A stretch of DNA of 64,000 bases from contig NC_072893.1 in the NCBI RefSeq assembly GCF_027943255.1, forward strand, positions 8,184,001 through 8,248,000. The letters run 5' to 3'. A model generated the notes under the pieces. That model was not told where the DNA came from. It made no database searches and saw nothing but the letters and a program-made list of their open reading frames with translations. Of the stretch, positions 54,495 to 64,000 are shown piece by piece. The stretch is from Anastrepha obliqua. Lineage: Eukaryota; Arthropoda; Insecta; Diptera; Tephritidae. The first letter of the stretch is position 1. Every line of letters begins with the position of its first letter. The position numbers were made by a program, and so were the translations under genes.

Positions 54495-55533
54495 ATGGAA
54501 TCTTCGAACGCGTATAAGAGGCATATTTTGTATTTTTTTATAAAAGTGGTAAAAATGCAACAACTGCTGCTGCAGAAATGAACATTGTAACCCTGTTCAC
54601 GGAGAGAATACCGTGAGTGTAAGGACTGCGCAAAAGTGGTTTTCAAAATTTCAAAGTGGTAACTGCGACGTGGAGGATGCCCCGCGCGCTGGTCGCCCTG
54701 AAGTCTTTAACTCCGATGCCTTGTTCGAACTCGTGAAAGCTGAGCCAAATTTGACAGTCGATATGATAGCTCAGAGGTTAAATTCATCGCATGGAACAGT
54801 TCACAGGCACCTGATTCAGTTGGGAAAGGTTAGGTTTCAAAGCTGGGAAAAAGGGTTCCGCATAGACTTCCCGTCGCCAACCTTCAGCAAAGAATGAATG
54901 TGTGTTCTCAGCTGCTGCAACGGCTTGAAAATGAAAGTTTTTTGAACCGTATCGTTATTGGTGATGAAAAATGGGTCCTTTCGAATAATCCTGTTTGCAA
55001 ACGCCAATGGTTAGATAAAGATGAAACACCACAACCGACCCCTGGAGATGGCCTTCACCCCAAGCAGATTCTCCTGTCTATTTTTGGGATATGACCGGTA
55101 TTGTTTATTATGAACTTCTGGAACCAAACCAGACGATAACTGCTGATTATTATTCCCATCTGCTATCAAACCTCAATGAGGCACTAAACAAAAATCGACC
55201 GTCTTTAGTGAATAGACGCAAAGTTTTGTTTCACCACGACAACGCAAGACCTCATACCGCAAGGCAAACATTAGGCAAGCTGAACGAGCTCGGATAGGAG
55301 CTAATGCCACATCCACCATACTCTCCGGATATGACACCTTGTGATTATCACTTTTTCCGTGGACTTCAATCTCATATGAGTAACAAGAACTACTCCTCAA
55401 AAGAAGCTATAAAAAGGGATATCGAAGCGTATTTTGGCCCAAGGACAAAAAATTGTTTGAACAGCGAATTAAAAATTTGCCTAAACGTTGGGAAGACATT
55501 GTAAATAATGAAGTAAAATATATTATTGATTAA
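54495..55533 (+). pseudogene. Mariner transposase relic, cecropia/Hsmar1-like
   Basis: MESSNAYKRHILYFF starts at 54495; after a frameshift VSVRTAQKWFSKFQSGNCDV, EDAPRAGRPEVFNSDALFEL and MIAQRLNSSHGTVHRHLIQL give both helix-turn-helices. Then (frameshifted) RIVIGDEKWVLSNNPVCKRQ with the first Asp, GIVYYELLEPNQTITADYYS, VLFHHDNARPHTARQTLGKL with the second, an in-frame stop, and MPHPPYSPDMTPCDYHFFRG with the third. The tail ends NLPKRWEDIVNNEVKYIID. At least four breaks. The motif order and wording are closest to the cecropia subfamily as far as I can judge. Confidence 0.8.
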
Positions 55534-55645
55534 TGAATACTTTAAACATCTTTTTTATTAATTTTAAAATCACCTTTAAAAAACGCACGAACTTATGGTC
55601 TGACCTGATTCATAATGTGATCAAAATTTATATTATCTTTAGTAA
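55534..55645. other. Short spacer
   Basis: No features; may contain the 5' end of the piggyBac derivative, but no TTAA-linked terminal repeat was identified. Confidence 0.3.
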
Positions 55646-56460
55646 ATGGACCCTGAAGATATCCGAAAAATCCTGGAAGACGAAGCTGATAGTAGCAGCG
55701 ACTCAGAAGACTTTTCTAGGGGAAGTTTCGACAATTTTCTTCCAAGTGATTGCACTACTTCCAGTGATAGCGAAGATTCAGTAGACGAGGAGAATGAGTG
55801 GTGTCTTGAGGTCTAACAGCGGTAACGATGATACTCAAAGCGACATTGTTGACATTGCTTCGAACCCCGGCGCGTCGAAAATAAATACTATTTGGAATAC
55901 TCCTGATAAAAATTTTGTACCAAAAGAAGTATTGGTATTGAGATATTGTTACGAACCTTCTGCGACTAATGTTACAAAAACATTGAAAACAGGAGAAAAA
56001 ATTCTAATGCAATATCCAAGTCAAATAAAATTTTATAGGGAAATCAATATAGGAGTCGAATGAATACGATAGGAAATCGGATAAATGGTGAAAGAAAGTG
56101 TTTTACTGTCTGATAGTGATGACCGCAGTAAGCGCTTGGGTTATTTATAACGACCTCAACCGAAAAAAGATACCTTTCTAATCGTTATTAGTTACTTTAG
56201 CTAAGGCATTGATCCAGGGCGGCTTACAAACTACAGCCGTTTGTCGGTCAAAACCTGGACGAAGACCACAAATTACCAAACGCAAAGCAATACACCTTTC
56301 CGTTGAAGGTACTACACGACGTCGTTGTACCAATTGCGGTTCTCAAAAAATTCAGACTCGCACTAAGACGATATATAAAGAGTGCCAAGTACCGATTTGC
56401 AAAAGCGTGCTTCGCACCTTACCATACCTGAATTTTATGTATAAAGATATTTTTCACTAA
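55646..56460 (+). pseudogene. PiggyBac-like transposase, internally deleted
   Basis: MDPEDIRKILEDEADSSSDS and EDFSRGSFDNFLPSDCTTSS form the acidic N-terminus. After a few frameshifts the catalytic core is absent. The C-terminal piece (56200-56460) reads LAKALIQGGLQTTAVCRSKP, GRRPQITKRKAIHLSVEGTT and RRRCTNCGSQKIQTRTKTIY with KECQVPICKSVL, a Cys-rich (cross-brace) finger. So N- and C-terminal parts remain while all three catalytic Asp residues are lost. A different lineage from the 43.4-kb piggyBac. Confidence 0.7.
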
Positions 56461-56546
56461 AATTTACTTGAATAATATAACAATTAAAAAAAAAAAAATA
56501 AAAAAAAAAAATAAAATAAAATAAATATAAATTTTTTTGTATATTA

Positions 56547-57832
56547 TTGGGAGGTTGAATTAGTTTTAAAGGTTTTTTTCGAAGATTTGGGGCTTTATTG
56601 TGAAAAAACGGTACAAGATATTTTATTTGAAGTATTGGCCATCGCTAGCTACAACTTTCGCCCATCTTTCGGGCAATTTCCGGATGCCGTTTCTCCAAAA
56701 TTTTGGCCGCTGCTTGGCTATCCATGACTCAACCCATATTTTGGTAGCCTCGTACGAGGAGAACCGCTGGTCCGCCATATCGAGACTCAAATGCCGGAAC
56801 AAATGATAATCGGAGGGAGCTATGTCTAGACTATACGGCGGGTGAGGTAACACTTCCCAGCCAAGCGTTCCAAGGTATTTTTTGACAGGTTGAGCAACAT
56901 GCGGCCGAGCGTTGTCATGTTGCAAAATAAATTTGTCGTGCCTTTTTACCGTTTCCGGCCGTTTTTCTTTCAATGCCCGGCTTAAACGCATCAATTGCAG
57001 TCGGTAACGATCCCCCGTGATTGTTTCGCCCGGTTGGAGCAGATCAAAATATACGACGCCGACCTGATCCCACCAAATGCAGAGCATGATTTTCTTGCCG
57101 TGAATATTCTGCTTGGCCGTCGACGTTGATGCGTGGCCGGGCAAACCCCATGATTTTTTGTGTTTTGGGTTATCGTAGTGGATCCATTTTTCGTCGCCAG
57201 TCACCACCCGATGCAAAAAACCCTTCCGATTTTGTCGCTCGATCAGCAATTCGCACGTAAAAAATCGCCGTTCGACGTCGCGCAGCTTCAACTCGTACGG
57301 GACCCAATGTCCTTGCTTTTGAATCATTCCCATCGCTTTTAGACGCTTGCAAATGGTTGATTTATCAACGCCCAATGATTCAGCAAGCTCTTCTTGGGTT
57401 TGGCACGAGTCCTCGTTTAACACTTCCCCCAATTCCGCGTCCTCGAACTTTTTGGGCTGGCCAAGACGCTCCTTGTCTTCGGTGTGAAAATCACCACTTT
57501 TGAATCGTCGAAACCAGTACTCACATGTTGAAATCGACGGAGTATGGTCTGGGTAGGCCTCCTGCAGCAATTCACGGGCTTGGGCTGTATTTTTTTTCAA
57601 ATTGAAGCAGAAAAGCAAAGCTTCCCGCAAATTGCGTTTCGACGGCACGAAAGTTGACATACTCGGAGCACGAAAACACTGCATTGTTTATACTTCAGCG
57701 AAATGACAGATACTGATAAACAAAGCCTAGGGATGAGGCTTTGTCATGAATATATATTCAGTATTGCCAACGCGATAAAGTGATAAATAGCGCCATCTGT
57801 GTGTCACCTTTAAAACTAATTCAACCTCCTAA
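56547..57832 (-). mobile_element. Intact-looking mauritiana (Mos1-like) mariner, 1,286 bp
   Basis: 27-bp inverted ends, low side TTGGGAGGTTGAATTAGTTT and reversed high side TTAGGAGGTTGAATTAGTTT, one mismatch. TA duplications at 56545-56546 and 57833-57834. Length equals that known for Mos1 (1,286 bp). The encoded transposase is uninterrupted. Confidence 0.95.
56623..57660 (-). CDS. Mariner transposase, mauritiana subfamily, uninterrupted (345 aa)
   Basis: Cut-and-paste transposase acting in the nucleus on its own terminal repeats. I choose the start MSTFVPSKRNLREALLFCFN (57660) over an upstream ATG eight codons earlier, because it gives 345 residues and the MSxFVP start typical of Mos1-like proteins. 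Domains: helix-turn-helix 1 around HTPSISTCEYWFRRFKSGDF, helix-turn-helix 2 ELAESLGVDKSTICKRLKAM, linker WVPYELKLRDVERRFFTCEL, then catalytic HRVVTGDEKWIHYDNPKHKK (first Asp), FILQHDNARPHVAQPVKKYL (second) and YSLDIAPSDYHLFRHLSLDM (third, 34 residues on). Ends KVVASDGQYFK. The usual YSPD is YSLD, a possible weakness. No stop or frameshift; the 17.5-kb copy is about 96% identical. Activity is unproven. Confidence 0.95.
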   Translation of the reverse strand: MSTFVPSKRNLREALLFCFNLKKNTAQARELLQEAYPDHTPSISTCEYWFRRFKSGDFHTEDKERLGQPKKFEDAELGEVLNEDSCQTQEELAESLGVDKSTICKRLKAMGMIQKQGHWVPYELKLRDVERRFFTCELLIERQNRKGFLHRVVTGDEKWIHYDNPKHKKSWGLPGHASTSTAKQNIHGKKIMLCIWWDQVGVVYFDLLQPGETITGDRYRLQLMRLSRALKEKRPETVKRHDKFILQHDNARPHVAQPVKKYLGTLGWEVLPHPPYSLDIAPSDYHLFRHLSLDMADQRFSSYEATKIWVESWIAKQRPKFWRNGIRKLPERWAKVVASDGQYFK

Positions 57833-57834
57833 TA

Positions 57835-58289
57835 TTTTTTATTTCTAAAGCCTGTTTTACAGGACGGCTGATACTTATTTGTACCATATAACATCCCGAT
57901 TGGTACAACGGCTTACCACCACCCACCGCGCCCCCCTGTTATTGCATCTCAGATTTTTAATAATTTTTAAATTATACATCACCTAATTAACCAACTTCGA
58001 TAAATAATTTTATACCCGGATTGCTGTGCGAATGTCGAGTCGAAAGGGTTAAGAAATGAGACTGTATCTGTATGAATATTTAGTATTTTATAATACACCA
58101 TTTTAATGCCTAAAAATTAAAAATTTGAAAAATAATAAAATCCATGGCATAAAAATAAATAAAATCCATATCCAGTCATGCTCATCGACCATAAAGACGG
58201 AGCATACCAATTCCAGTTGACTTACCCTGGATACAAGGGACACAATAATCGAATTGCTACCTCCCTTTCACAACAAACCTGGATAATCA
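57835..58289. other. No gene recognised; upstream part may belong to Jockey fragment
   Basis: AT-rich. From about 58170 the sequence may already be Jockey-type, but no motif is clear before 58290. Confidence 0.35.
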
Positions 58290-58440
58290 GCAAACGACGT
58301 TTCATCATATCGCCCAATTACTCTCCTTTCAACAATTTCGAAGCTAATGGAAAGGCTTCTAATAAAACGCTTCGTGGTCATCGAAAGAAGAAAATTATTG
58401 GGTATGGAAATAAGTTTCCGTCCTTTCTTAGCCAAAGTTA
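58290..58440 (+). pseudogene. Jockey-clade RT finger fragment
   Basis: In the frame starting CCA ATT ACT the reading is PITLLSTISKLMERLLIKRF and VVIERRKLLGME, the RT motif (N)YRPI.LL..ISK..E.LL..R of Jockey-type elements. It is interrupted by the mariner relic that begins near 58441-58474. Confidence 0.55.
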
Positions 58441-58473
58441 TGAATTACCTAAATAATTAAATAATACATGAAA

Positions 58474-59477
58474 TTACGTGAAGCATGTGCCATTGGAAGC
58501 TACAACTTTACTCCATTTTTCAAGCTGCATACGGACTCCTTTGACGAAAAATTCGAGTTCTTTTGACTTGATCAATTCATTGAATCAGTTTGCGATGCTC
58601 TCGTAAGAAGTAAACCGTTCTGCAATAAGGGCTGAGCGCACTGATCGGAACACATGGTAATACAGACACAGAAGGTGCAAGATTTCTCAATTAAGTCCCA
58701 CTAAATATTTCTGAACCTATTCAGCAATGTGTGGCCTGGCGTTGTCATGTAGCAAAATCAGTTTGTCATGTCTACCGTCCCATTCCGGTCGCTTTTCATT
58801 GAGAGCTCGATTCAAAGGCATTAGCTGCAGTCGGTAACGATCGCCAGTGATAGTTTCAAATGGTTTAGTATTTCAGAATAGATGGCATCCTTCTGATCCC
58901 ACCAGATGCACAACATAACCTTTGAAGCATGCATTTTTCTGTTCGCTGTCGATTGGGTTGGTTCACCTGGCAGGCTCCGACATTTTCGACATTTTTCCAA
59001 TTTTCATCGCCAGTGACGATGCGATGCAGAAAATCTTTTCCTTTCAGCCGTTCAAGAAGCATTTCACACGTCACCAAACGTCTCTCGGTCTCCCTATCCT
59101 TCAATTGATGTGGCACGCAGTTACCTGCTTTCTGAATTATTTCCATCACGTGCAAACGCTTACCGACGGTTGATCTGTCAACATCCAACTCCTCAGACAT
59201 ATCAAGGGTTTGACATGCGTCTTCATCCAATTATTGTAGTAGTAGTTGAGTATCTTCAAATTTTTTCGGTGCCCCTTCGCGATCTTTATCACTCACGTCG
59301 AAATTGCCACTTTGGAAGCGACGAAACCACTTTTTATAAGTTGTATTTGATAGAGCGTGATGAAGGTAAATATAATATTTACCAATATCCGATACGTTTC
59401 AGCTGCACTTTTCTTTAAAAGGTAATCATAAACATAACTTCCTGCAAATGCTGTTTTTTCGGGAAGAACGTAGACAT
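58474..59477 (-). pseudogene. Mauritiana-like mariner transposase, old relic
   Basis: Minus-strand start MSTFFPKKQHLQEVMFMIT at 59477, then LKKSAAETYRILVN, KKWFRRFQSGNFDVSDKDRE, GAPKKFEDTQL, DEDACQTLDMSEELDVDRST (helix-turn-helix), VPHQLKDRETERRLVTCEML, FLHRIVTGDENWK (first Asp), ETITGDRYRLQLMPLNRALN and LILLHDNARPHIAE (second Asp). The third motif region is eroded (YHVFRSV remains). Ends LEKWSKVVASNGTCFT, stop at 58474. Related to, but far more degraded than, the 56.5-kb copy. It lies between two Jockey RT pieces. Confidence 0.8.
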
Positions 59478-59569
59478 TTTTGACGTCAGATAGAAATGGA
59501 TCTTTATGCTTTGATCGAATGTCAACTACTACGATTGAGACCTCATATTACCAGTATATTACTATAGGG

Positions 59570-60120
59570 AACACACAAATAGTATCAGCAACGACACCTC
59601 TCCTGCGAGAACGGAAAATTATTCCCATACCCAATATTAGAAACGCATTAATTCGGCTTTCGGTGGAAAAACTCAATAATAAATCAAGTACACAGGATAA
59701 CCCGAATTATAGAAAATGCACTCAAAGAATAGAAAGTATGCTCTGCGTTCTTTCAAAGCCTTTTGACAAGGGCTACTAAATAAAATTAAAGCACTGCTGG
59801 CCGATCAATATGATTATATACTAAAGTCATATCTGTCGGATAGATTTTTCCGGGTCAAACCAGATCATGAGTACAGTGAGATGAAAGAAATAGAAGGTGG
59901 AGCTCCTCAGGGGAGTGTGTTGGCACCCATTTTATATATACTTTTTCATGTGATTTACTTGTCATCGAAATCTGAGTTACTACAACATTTGCCGATGATA
60001 CAGCAATACTTCCTTTTGCTAACATAGAAGCCCAGGCTAATACAAAACTTCAATGCGCTCAAAATGATATTCTTGGGCGAACAAAAGCATGACGAATTTA
60101 GCTTAAGGAATCGGCATCTG
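59570..60120 (+). pseudogene. Jockey-clade reverse transcriptase fragment
   Basis: Conceptual reading across frames: TPLLRERKIIPIPN, H-stop-FGFRWKNSIINQVHRITR, IIENALKEKKVCSAFF, KGLLNKIKALLADQYDYILK, SYLSDRFFRVKPDHEYSEMK, EIEGGAPQGSVLAPILYILF and, after a shift, TTFADDTAILPFANIEAQAN. GAPQGSVL and FADDTAIL are RT motifs B and C; the catalytic FADD is preserved. Motif A is deleted near KKVCSAFF. Dead fragment; 3' part missing. Confidence 0.75.
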
Positions 60121-60273
60121 TCTATATAAGCCTCTCTTATAATAAAATAAGATATATATAAAATAAGTATTAAGGTGCGCCGTAAATACTCCTTGGTATA
60201 TACGCTAGGACGACCTTGAATGGGATCGCTGCTATAATAAAAATGTAATGTTAATAATAAATACGAAATAATA

Positions 60274-61479
60274 CTGTGGGCAAAAATATTTATTTATTCT
60301 TGTAAATCAATTTCATCCCCTTCAAAACAATCCCCTCTCAATGAAACACACTTATGCCAACACACTTTTCCAATCCCCGAAACATGCCAAATAGTCCATT
60401 TCCGGTATAGCCATCAGCACCTTCTTCGATTCAGCTTTTATCTCCTCAATCGACTCGAAACGCGTTCCCCGGAGTGGTCTCTTGAGCTTTGGGAATAGCC
60501 AGAAGTCACACGGAGCCAAATCAGGCGAATACGGTGGTTGCGGAACGATATGGGTGGAATTTTTGGCGAAATGGTCACGAAGAACGAGTGAGGGTGAGAC
60601 GGTGCATTATCGTTATGCAAAAACCAAGCGTTGTTGGCCCATAATTCTGGTCGTTTTAGACGAATTCCTTCACGTAAACGACGCATAACGCTCAAATAAT
60701 ATTCCTCATTAACAGTTTGGCCAAGTGGAAGGAATTCATAGTGCACCACACCACGAAAATCGAAAAAAACTGTCATCATGGCCTTTATTTTTGAACGACT
60801 TTGACGTGCTCTTTTCGGTCTGGCCTCGCCTTTAGCACGATATTCGCTTGATTGGTCGGTTGTTTCAGGGTCGTAAGTATAAATCCAAGTCCCGTCTCCC
60901 GTAATGATGCATTTGAACTTGTCCTGATACTCGTAGTCTGAAAGCATTGTTTCACACACATCAACGCGACGACTTTTTTCCAAGAAATTGAGAGTTTTCG
61001 GTACCAAACAAGATTTGACTTTTCGTAGGCCCAAATGGTCTTTCAAAATGGTTTTCACAGATCCTTCTTATATTCCGATCATATCAGTAAGGTCTTTAAC
61101 AGTCAACCGACGATTTTTGAGCACTAACTCCTTCACTTTATTGACGTGTTGGTCATCTGTTGACGTCGATGGTCGTCCGGAGCGCTCCAAGTCATCAACA
61201 CGTTCTCGACCCTCTTTGAAGTCTTTGTACCACTTTTCTGCGCCATGGTCGAATCACCAAATGCCTTCTGCAACATGCTAAACGTTTCCGCAGCCGAAAT
61301 TTCATTCCGCAAACAAAATTTGATGGCACTTCTCTGCTCAATCAAATCAGACATTTTAAAAATCTAAAAATGCACTTTTGGTCGTTTGGTAAAGACAAGC
61401 GTAAATATATTACTGACTAGAGCGAAATTTTAATCCCGCGAAGTTTGACAAATAAATTCACGTTACTTTTTGCCCACAG
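60274..61479 (-). mobile_element. Mariner, complete ends, 1,206 bp
   Basis: Inverted ends CTGTGGGCAAAAA / TTTTTGCCCACAG flanked by TA (60272-60273; 61480-61481). Confidence 0.9.
60294..61354 (-). pseudogene. Mariner transposase, GVQW/FLJ37770-type lineage, broken
   Basis: MSDLIEQRSAIKFCLRNEIS starts at 61354 (helix-turn-helix AAETFSMLQKAFGD). A frameshift after DSTMAQKS moves to KWYKDFKEGRERVDDLERSG and QHVNKVKELVLKNRRLTVKD; a stop lies in GI-stop-EGSVKTILKDHLGL. Then a long open stretch: FKCIITGDGTWIYTYDPETT (first Asp; Glu of GDET is Gly), KAMMTVFFDFRGVVHYEFLP, WFLHNDNAPSH (second Asp), a frameshift near 60590, and in the next frame IPPQPPYSPDLAPCDFWLFP-type residues with the third Asp, ending KCVSLRGDCFEGDEIDLQE. 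The family is widespread in insects and other animals; a name beyond mariner is tentative. Confidence 0.85.
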
Positions 61480-61614
61480 TATAATATATAAAAAAGTTTC
61501 CATAAGAGTGCTGAGACCTTCAGTATTATATTTCAACCCAACTTTTGTGTCTTATTAACCTGATTAATGTTAAGGTATTCAGAGCTTTCAATATTTTTCC
61601 ATTGCTACCGCTTG

Positions 61615-62038
61615 TGTTACTGATTAACATTAAATAATCTACACTTCCACATTGAAACTATTTGCAGTACTTATTCTATTAAAAAAATCTATATTTAACC
61701 TTTTATGTACTAAATTTCAATTATCTCTTTATACTTAAAATTTGTTTCGTAATATTTCTACCAAAAAACGCAACCATGCCCAAGCTGTAAACGCCTTTGA
61801 ATTGACCAAAGCGTTCTTTTAAAGATAAATTTTTAACGAGAATTCAAACGCGTACGAGGCGTAAAAAGATATAAAAACCCTCATTTTAAGGCACCTTAAT
61901 TTCTTTAACTTTAAATTTATATAAAATACATTTGATTTTGCGACAACAAATAAAATTCAGTGAACTCGGTTAAAGTGTCGCTTATGGTAGTTTTTAAAGC
62001 CTCGTACTTTTGAGCCATTGTTGCTTTAGCCTGCATCA
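61615..62038 (+). mobile_element. Solo LTR, 424 bp, family copy 2
   Basis: Starts TGTTACTG and ends CTGCATCA, flanked by the exact duplication GCTTG (61610-61614; 62039-62043). Shares CAAACGCGTACGAGGCGTAA, a TATAAAAACCCTCA TATA candidate, an AATAAAATTCAGTGAAC signal and GAGCCATTGTTGCTTTAGCC with the LTR at 40882-41327. Same orientation, 20.7 kb apart. No internal region remains. Confidence 0.85.
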
Positions 62039-62043
62039 GCTTG

Positions 62044-64000
62044 GCTTCCACGAAATATGAAAGCCTTATTTCAGTCCCTTTGTAATATCTACTACGATTT
62101 CATTTTTCCTCTTTTTTTGCCACTTTCGATTTTTAAATTTTGGCTGTGGTTGTTCAGCGCTTAACATCAGCTTGTGCTTAGCACATGTCTCTGATATTTT
62201 TCTGTCTAACAACCCGTCATTGCCAATGCATGCGTTCGTTGATTAACCCAATAAAGAAAGAAAGTGCATGAACCTGCAAACTGAGCAGCCTGTTCACATA
62301 CTCATAAATATAATTTTTTAACAGCTTGGCATTGTAAACAATATTACAAACAGTGGCTAAGTAAACAGTGACAAACCAAACAACTGTTGTTAAAAAATGA
62401 CATTTGCCAGTCAGCGTTAAAAATTTGAACTACTTAGCGGCTCAACAAAGAGGGGACTCCGTAACTCAGAATAGCGTAATGCGGTTGTTTACCTGCAATT
62501 TACACGACTTTGCATACCACAGCTGAAGTAAAGAACACTCACATCAGTATTTTATATTTTAAAAGCGTTATAAACCTAGCAGTCATGTCAATATGTCTAT
62601 ACCTACATACATCGCTTGCTTGTTAGAGAAATATCATAACTCAAAAAAAGCTGGGATTTTCCTAAAACTGGGTAAAACTATGCAGTTGGTATAAGTTGCA
62701 GAGAAAGTTATGATAAATTTGTATTATTTTTATGTGAGCAATTAAGTAAGAATTGTGAGGGAATGTTTTACACAAAGTAAGAACACAATGCCGCCCTTTG
62801 TGCATAATTTTAATCCTTTGGAGTTATGACAGTTTTCCACGAAACTTGTAAATATGCACATACGTATGTGCGTGCAAGTATGCTTTGAATTACACACGCA
62901 ATATCGTAAGTTAAAAGTCTACTGCAGACTTTTTCATGCTTTCGCTCTTTGATTCCTTTTTTTTGTCAATTGTTTGATATGAATATGTAATTTTTTTTTA
63001 CACAAATGGATAAACTGTGATATTGCCGTTTTCGTGAGTTGTTGTTGCCATTGGCGACAGCACGTGCATGAAATACAAATTATGTGCCCCTTTTTGTCGT
63101 GCCATCGCTAAAGTATATGCATAAAACCATTAGGGCACGTATTTGTATATGCTTTTACAGGACAAGGTGCAAAATGTTGCTCATACGCCCCGTCGTCGCA
63201 AGGTGATTCACTTTGTAATAACACTAAATATTGCTCATTTGCTGCAAAGGTGTCATAATAAAAAACAAACAAAAAATGTGTTAAGCTTCCAGAAATTATC
63301 ACAAGATCTTTTTTTATTTTGTGTGAAAGATGTGTAATGGCGATATCAATTAAGAGTATTTCATTTGATGAAAATATGGGAAAATAGGCAGCCTATTAAA
63401 CTGAAAACTAAAAAAATAAAAAACAAATGAATGGCATGTAATTGTAAATATAATAATTAGTTTTTTTCTCACTATAGCTTGAATCTTATGAAGGTTAATA
63501 ATTTGTGTGTTTTCCCCGAATATTTAATACTTTGTTAATAACACCGAAATCGAATAACTATCAATGACTTAAGGTAAAGAATGTCCAAAAATATTATCAA
63601 CTTTTATAGTTTAACCCGCCGTTCGTAACGTGAAGTGAAAAAGCTCTTGATTTAAAAAAAGGTGAATATTGCATCCTTTTCTACGACTTAATTTACGGGC
63701 CAGCCAATAGCTTTGCGTGATGCTATGCTTCATGTATTCTGTGTGGTTTCCCTCAGTTATGGCGTTGCTATAATAAAATACAGTCGTTATAAACTTCATA
63801 GGGTACTTCTCGTCGCACTTGATGGTTCAAGTTATGTCGTTCCTTCGTTACCCACTACTGTGTTGGCAACAAGAAGCTCGCATTTTTCGTTGGTTAGAAG
63901 AGGAAAACGATGTCAAAATAATTAACGGCATCGACGGTGGCAATGTTATGAAAAATGTTAAACAGCGGAAGGTATTTCATAATTTTTTCCATAGAAAGTG
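62044..64000. other. No gene recognised
   Basis: Looks like single-copy fly DNA with T-runs and no TE homology. Short open frames (for example 63143-63337) show no recognisable domain. Confidence 0.45.

Noticed and set aside
56600..57352. Plus-strand open frames at 56600 and 57160
   Set aside because: Shadows of the mariner transposase on the other strand.

Overview
This window is eukaryotic, AT-rich, intron-style/intergenic DNA from a fly, most likely a true fruit fly (Tephritidae). That is an inference from the transposons: several mariner-related elements have a 41-residue spacing between the second and third catalytic Asp (D,D41D, the rosa group known from tephritids), and a tRNA-derived SINE with a tephritid-like body recurs. 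I found no convincing host gene, tRNA, rRNA, CRISPR array or operon. The window is best read as a graveyard of nested transposable elements (TEs), with one element still apparently able to encode its transposase.

Layout. 0-10 kb: a broken D,D41D mariner, an R1-type 3' UTR piece, a RNase H-bearing non-LTR relic (2.0-3.2 kb), an RTE fragment (5.0 kb), an R1-clade C-terminus on the minus strand (6-7 kb), then a LOA-like non-LTR element with RT and RNase H (7.6-9.8 kb). 11-19 kb: mariner relics, a 531-bp D,D41D deletion derivative with complete ends (12.4 kb), a nearly intact D,D41D element (15.5-16.8 kb) and a mauritiana-subfamily mariner (17.5-18.8 kb). 19.6-26.5 kb: an hAT deletion derivative, then a 5.76-kb unit bounded by TTAA and inverted repeats, holding two RTE insertions with their own target duplications and a large palindromic repeat. 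27-39 kb: more D,D41D and mariner copies, Tc1, piggyBac and non-LTR pieces, a TTAA-flanked 522-bp element. 40-46 kb: a solo LTR and a complete-ended piggyBac element. 47-62 kb: an RTE copy split by an irritans (Himar1-like) mariner, four further mariner lineages, a piggyBac deletion derivative, the intact mauritiana mariner (56.5-57.8 kb), Jockey RT pieces and a second solo LTR. 62-64 kb: no recognised feature.

The genes do not form a pathway. Their relationship is one of nesting and decay: target-site duplications let the insertion order be read (for example RTE copies inside the TTAA unit, mariner inside RTE, solo LTR inside a non-LTR tail). Almost all coding regions carry frameshifts, stops or internal deletions. 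The exception is the 345-codon mauritiana transposase at 56623-57660 in a 1,286-bp element with matching termini and TA duplications.
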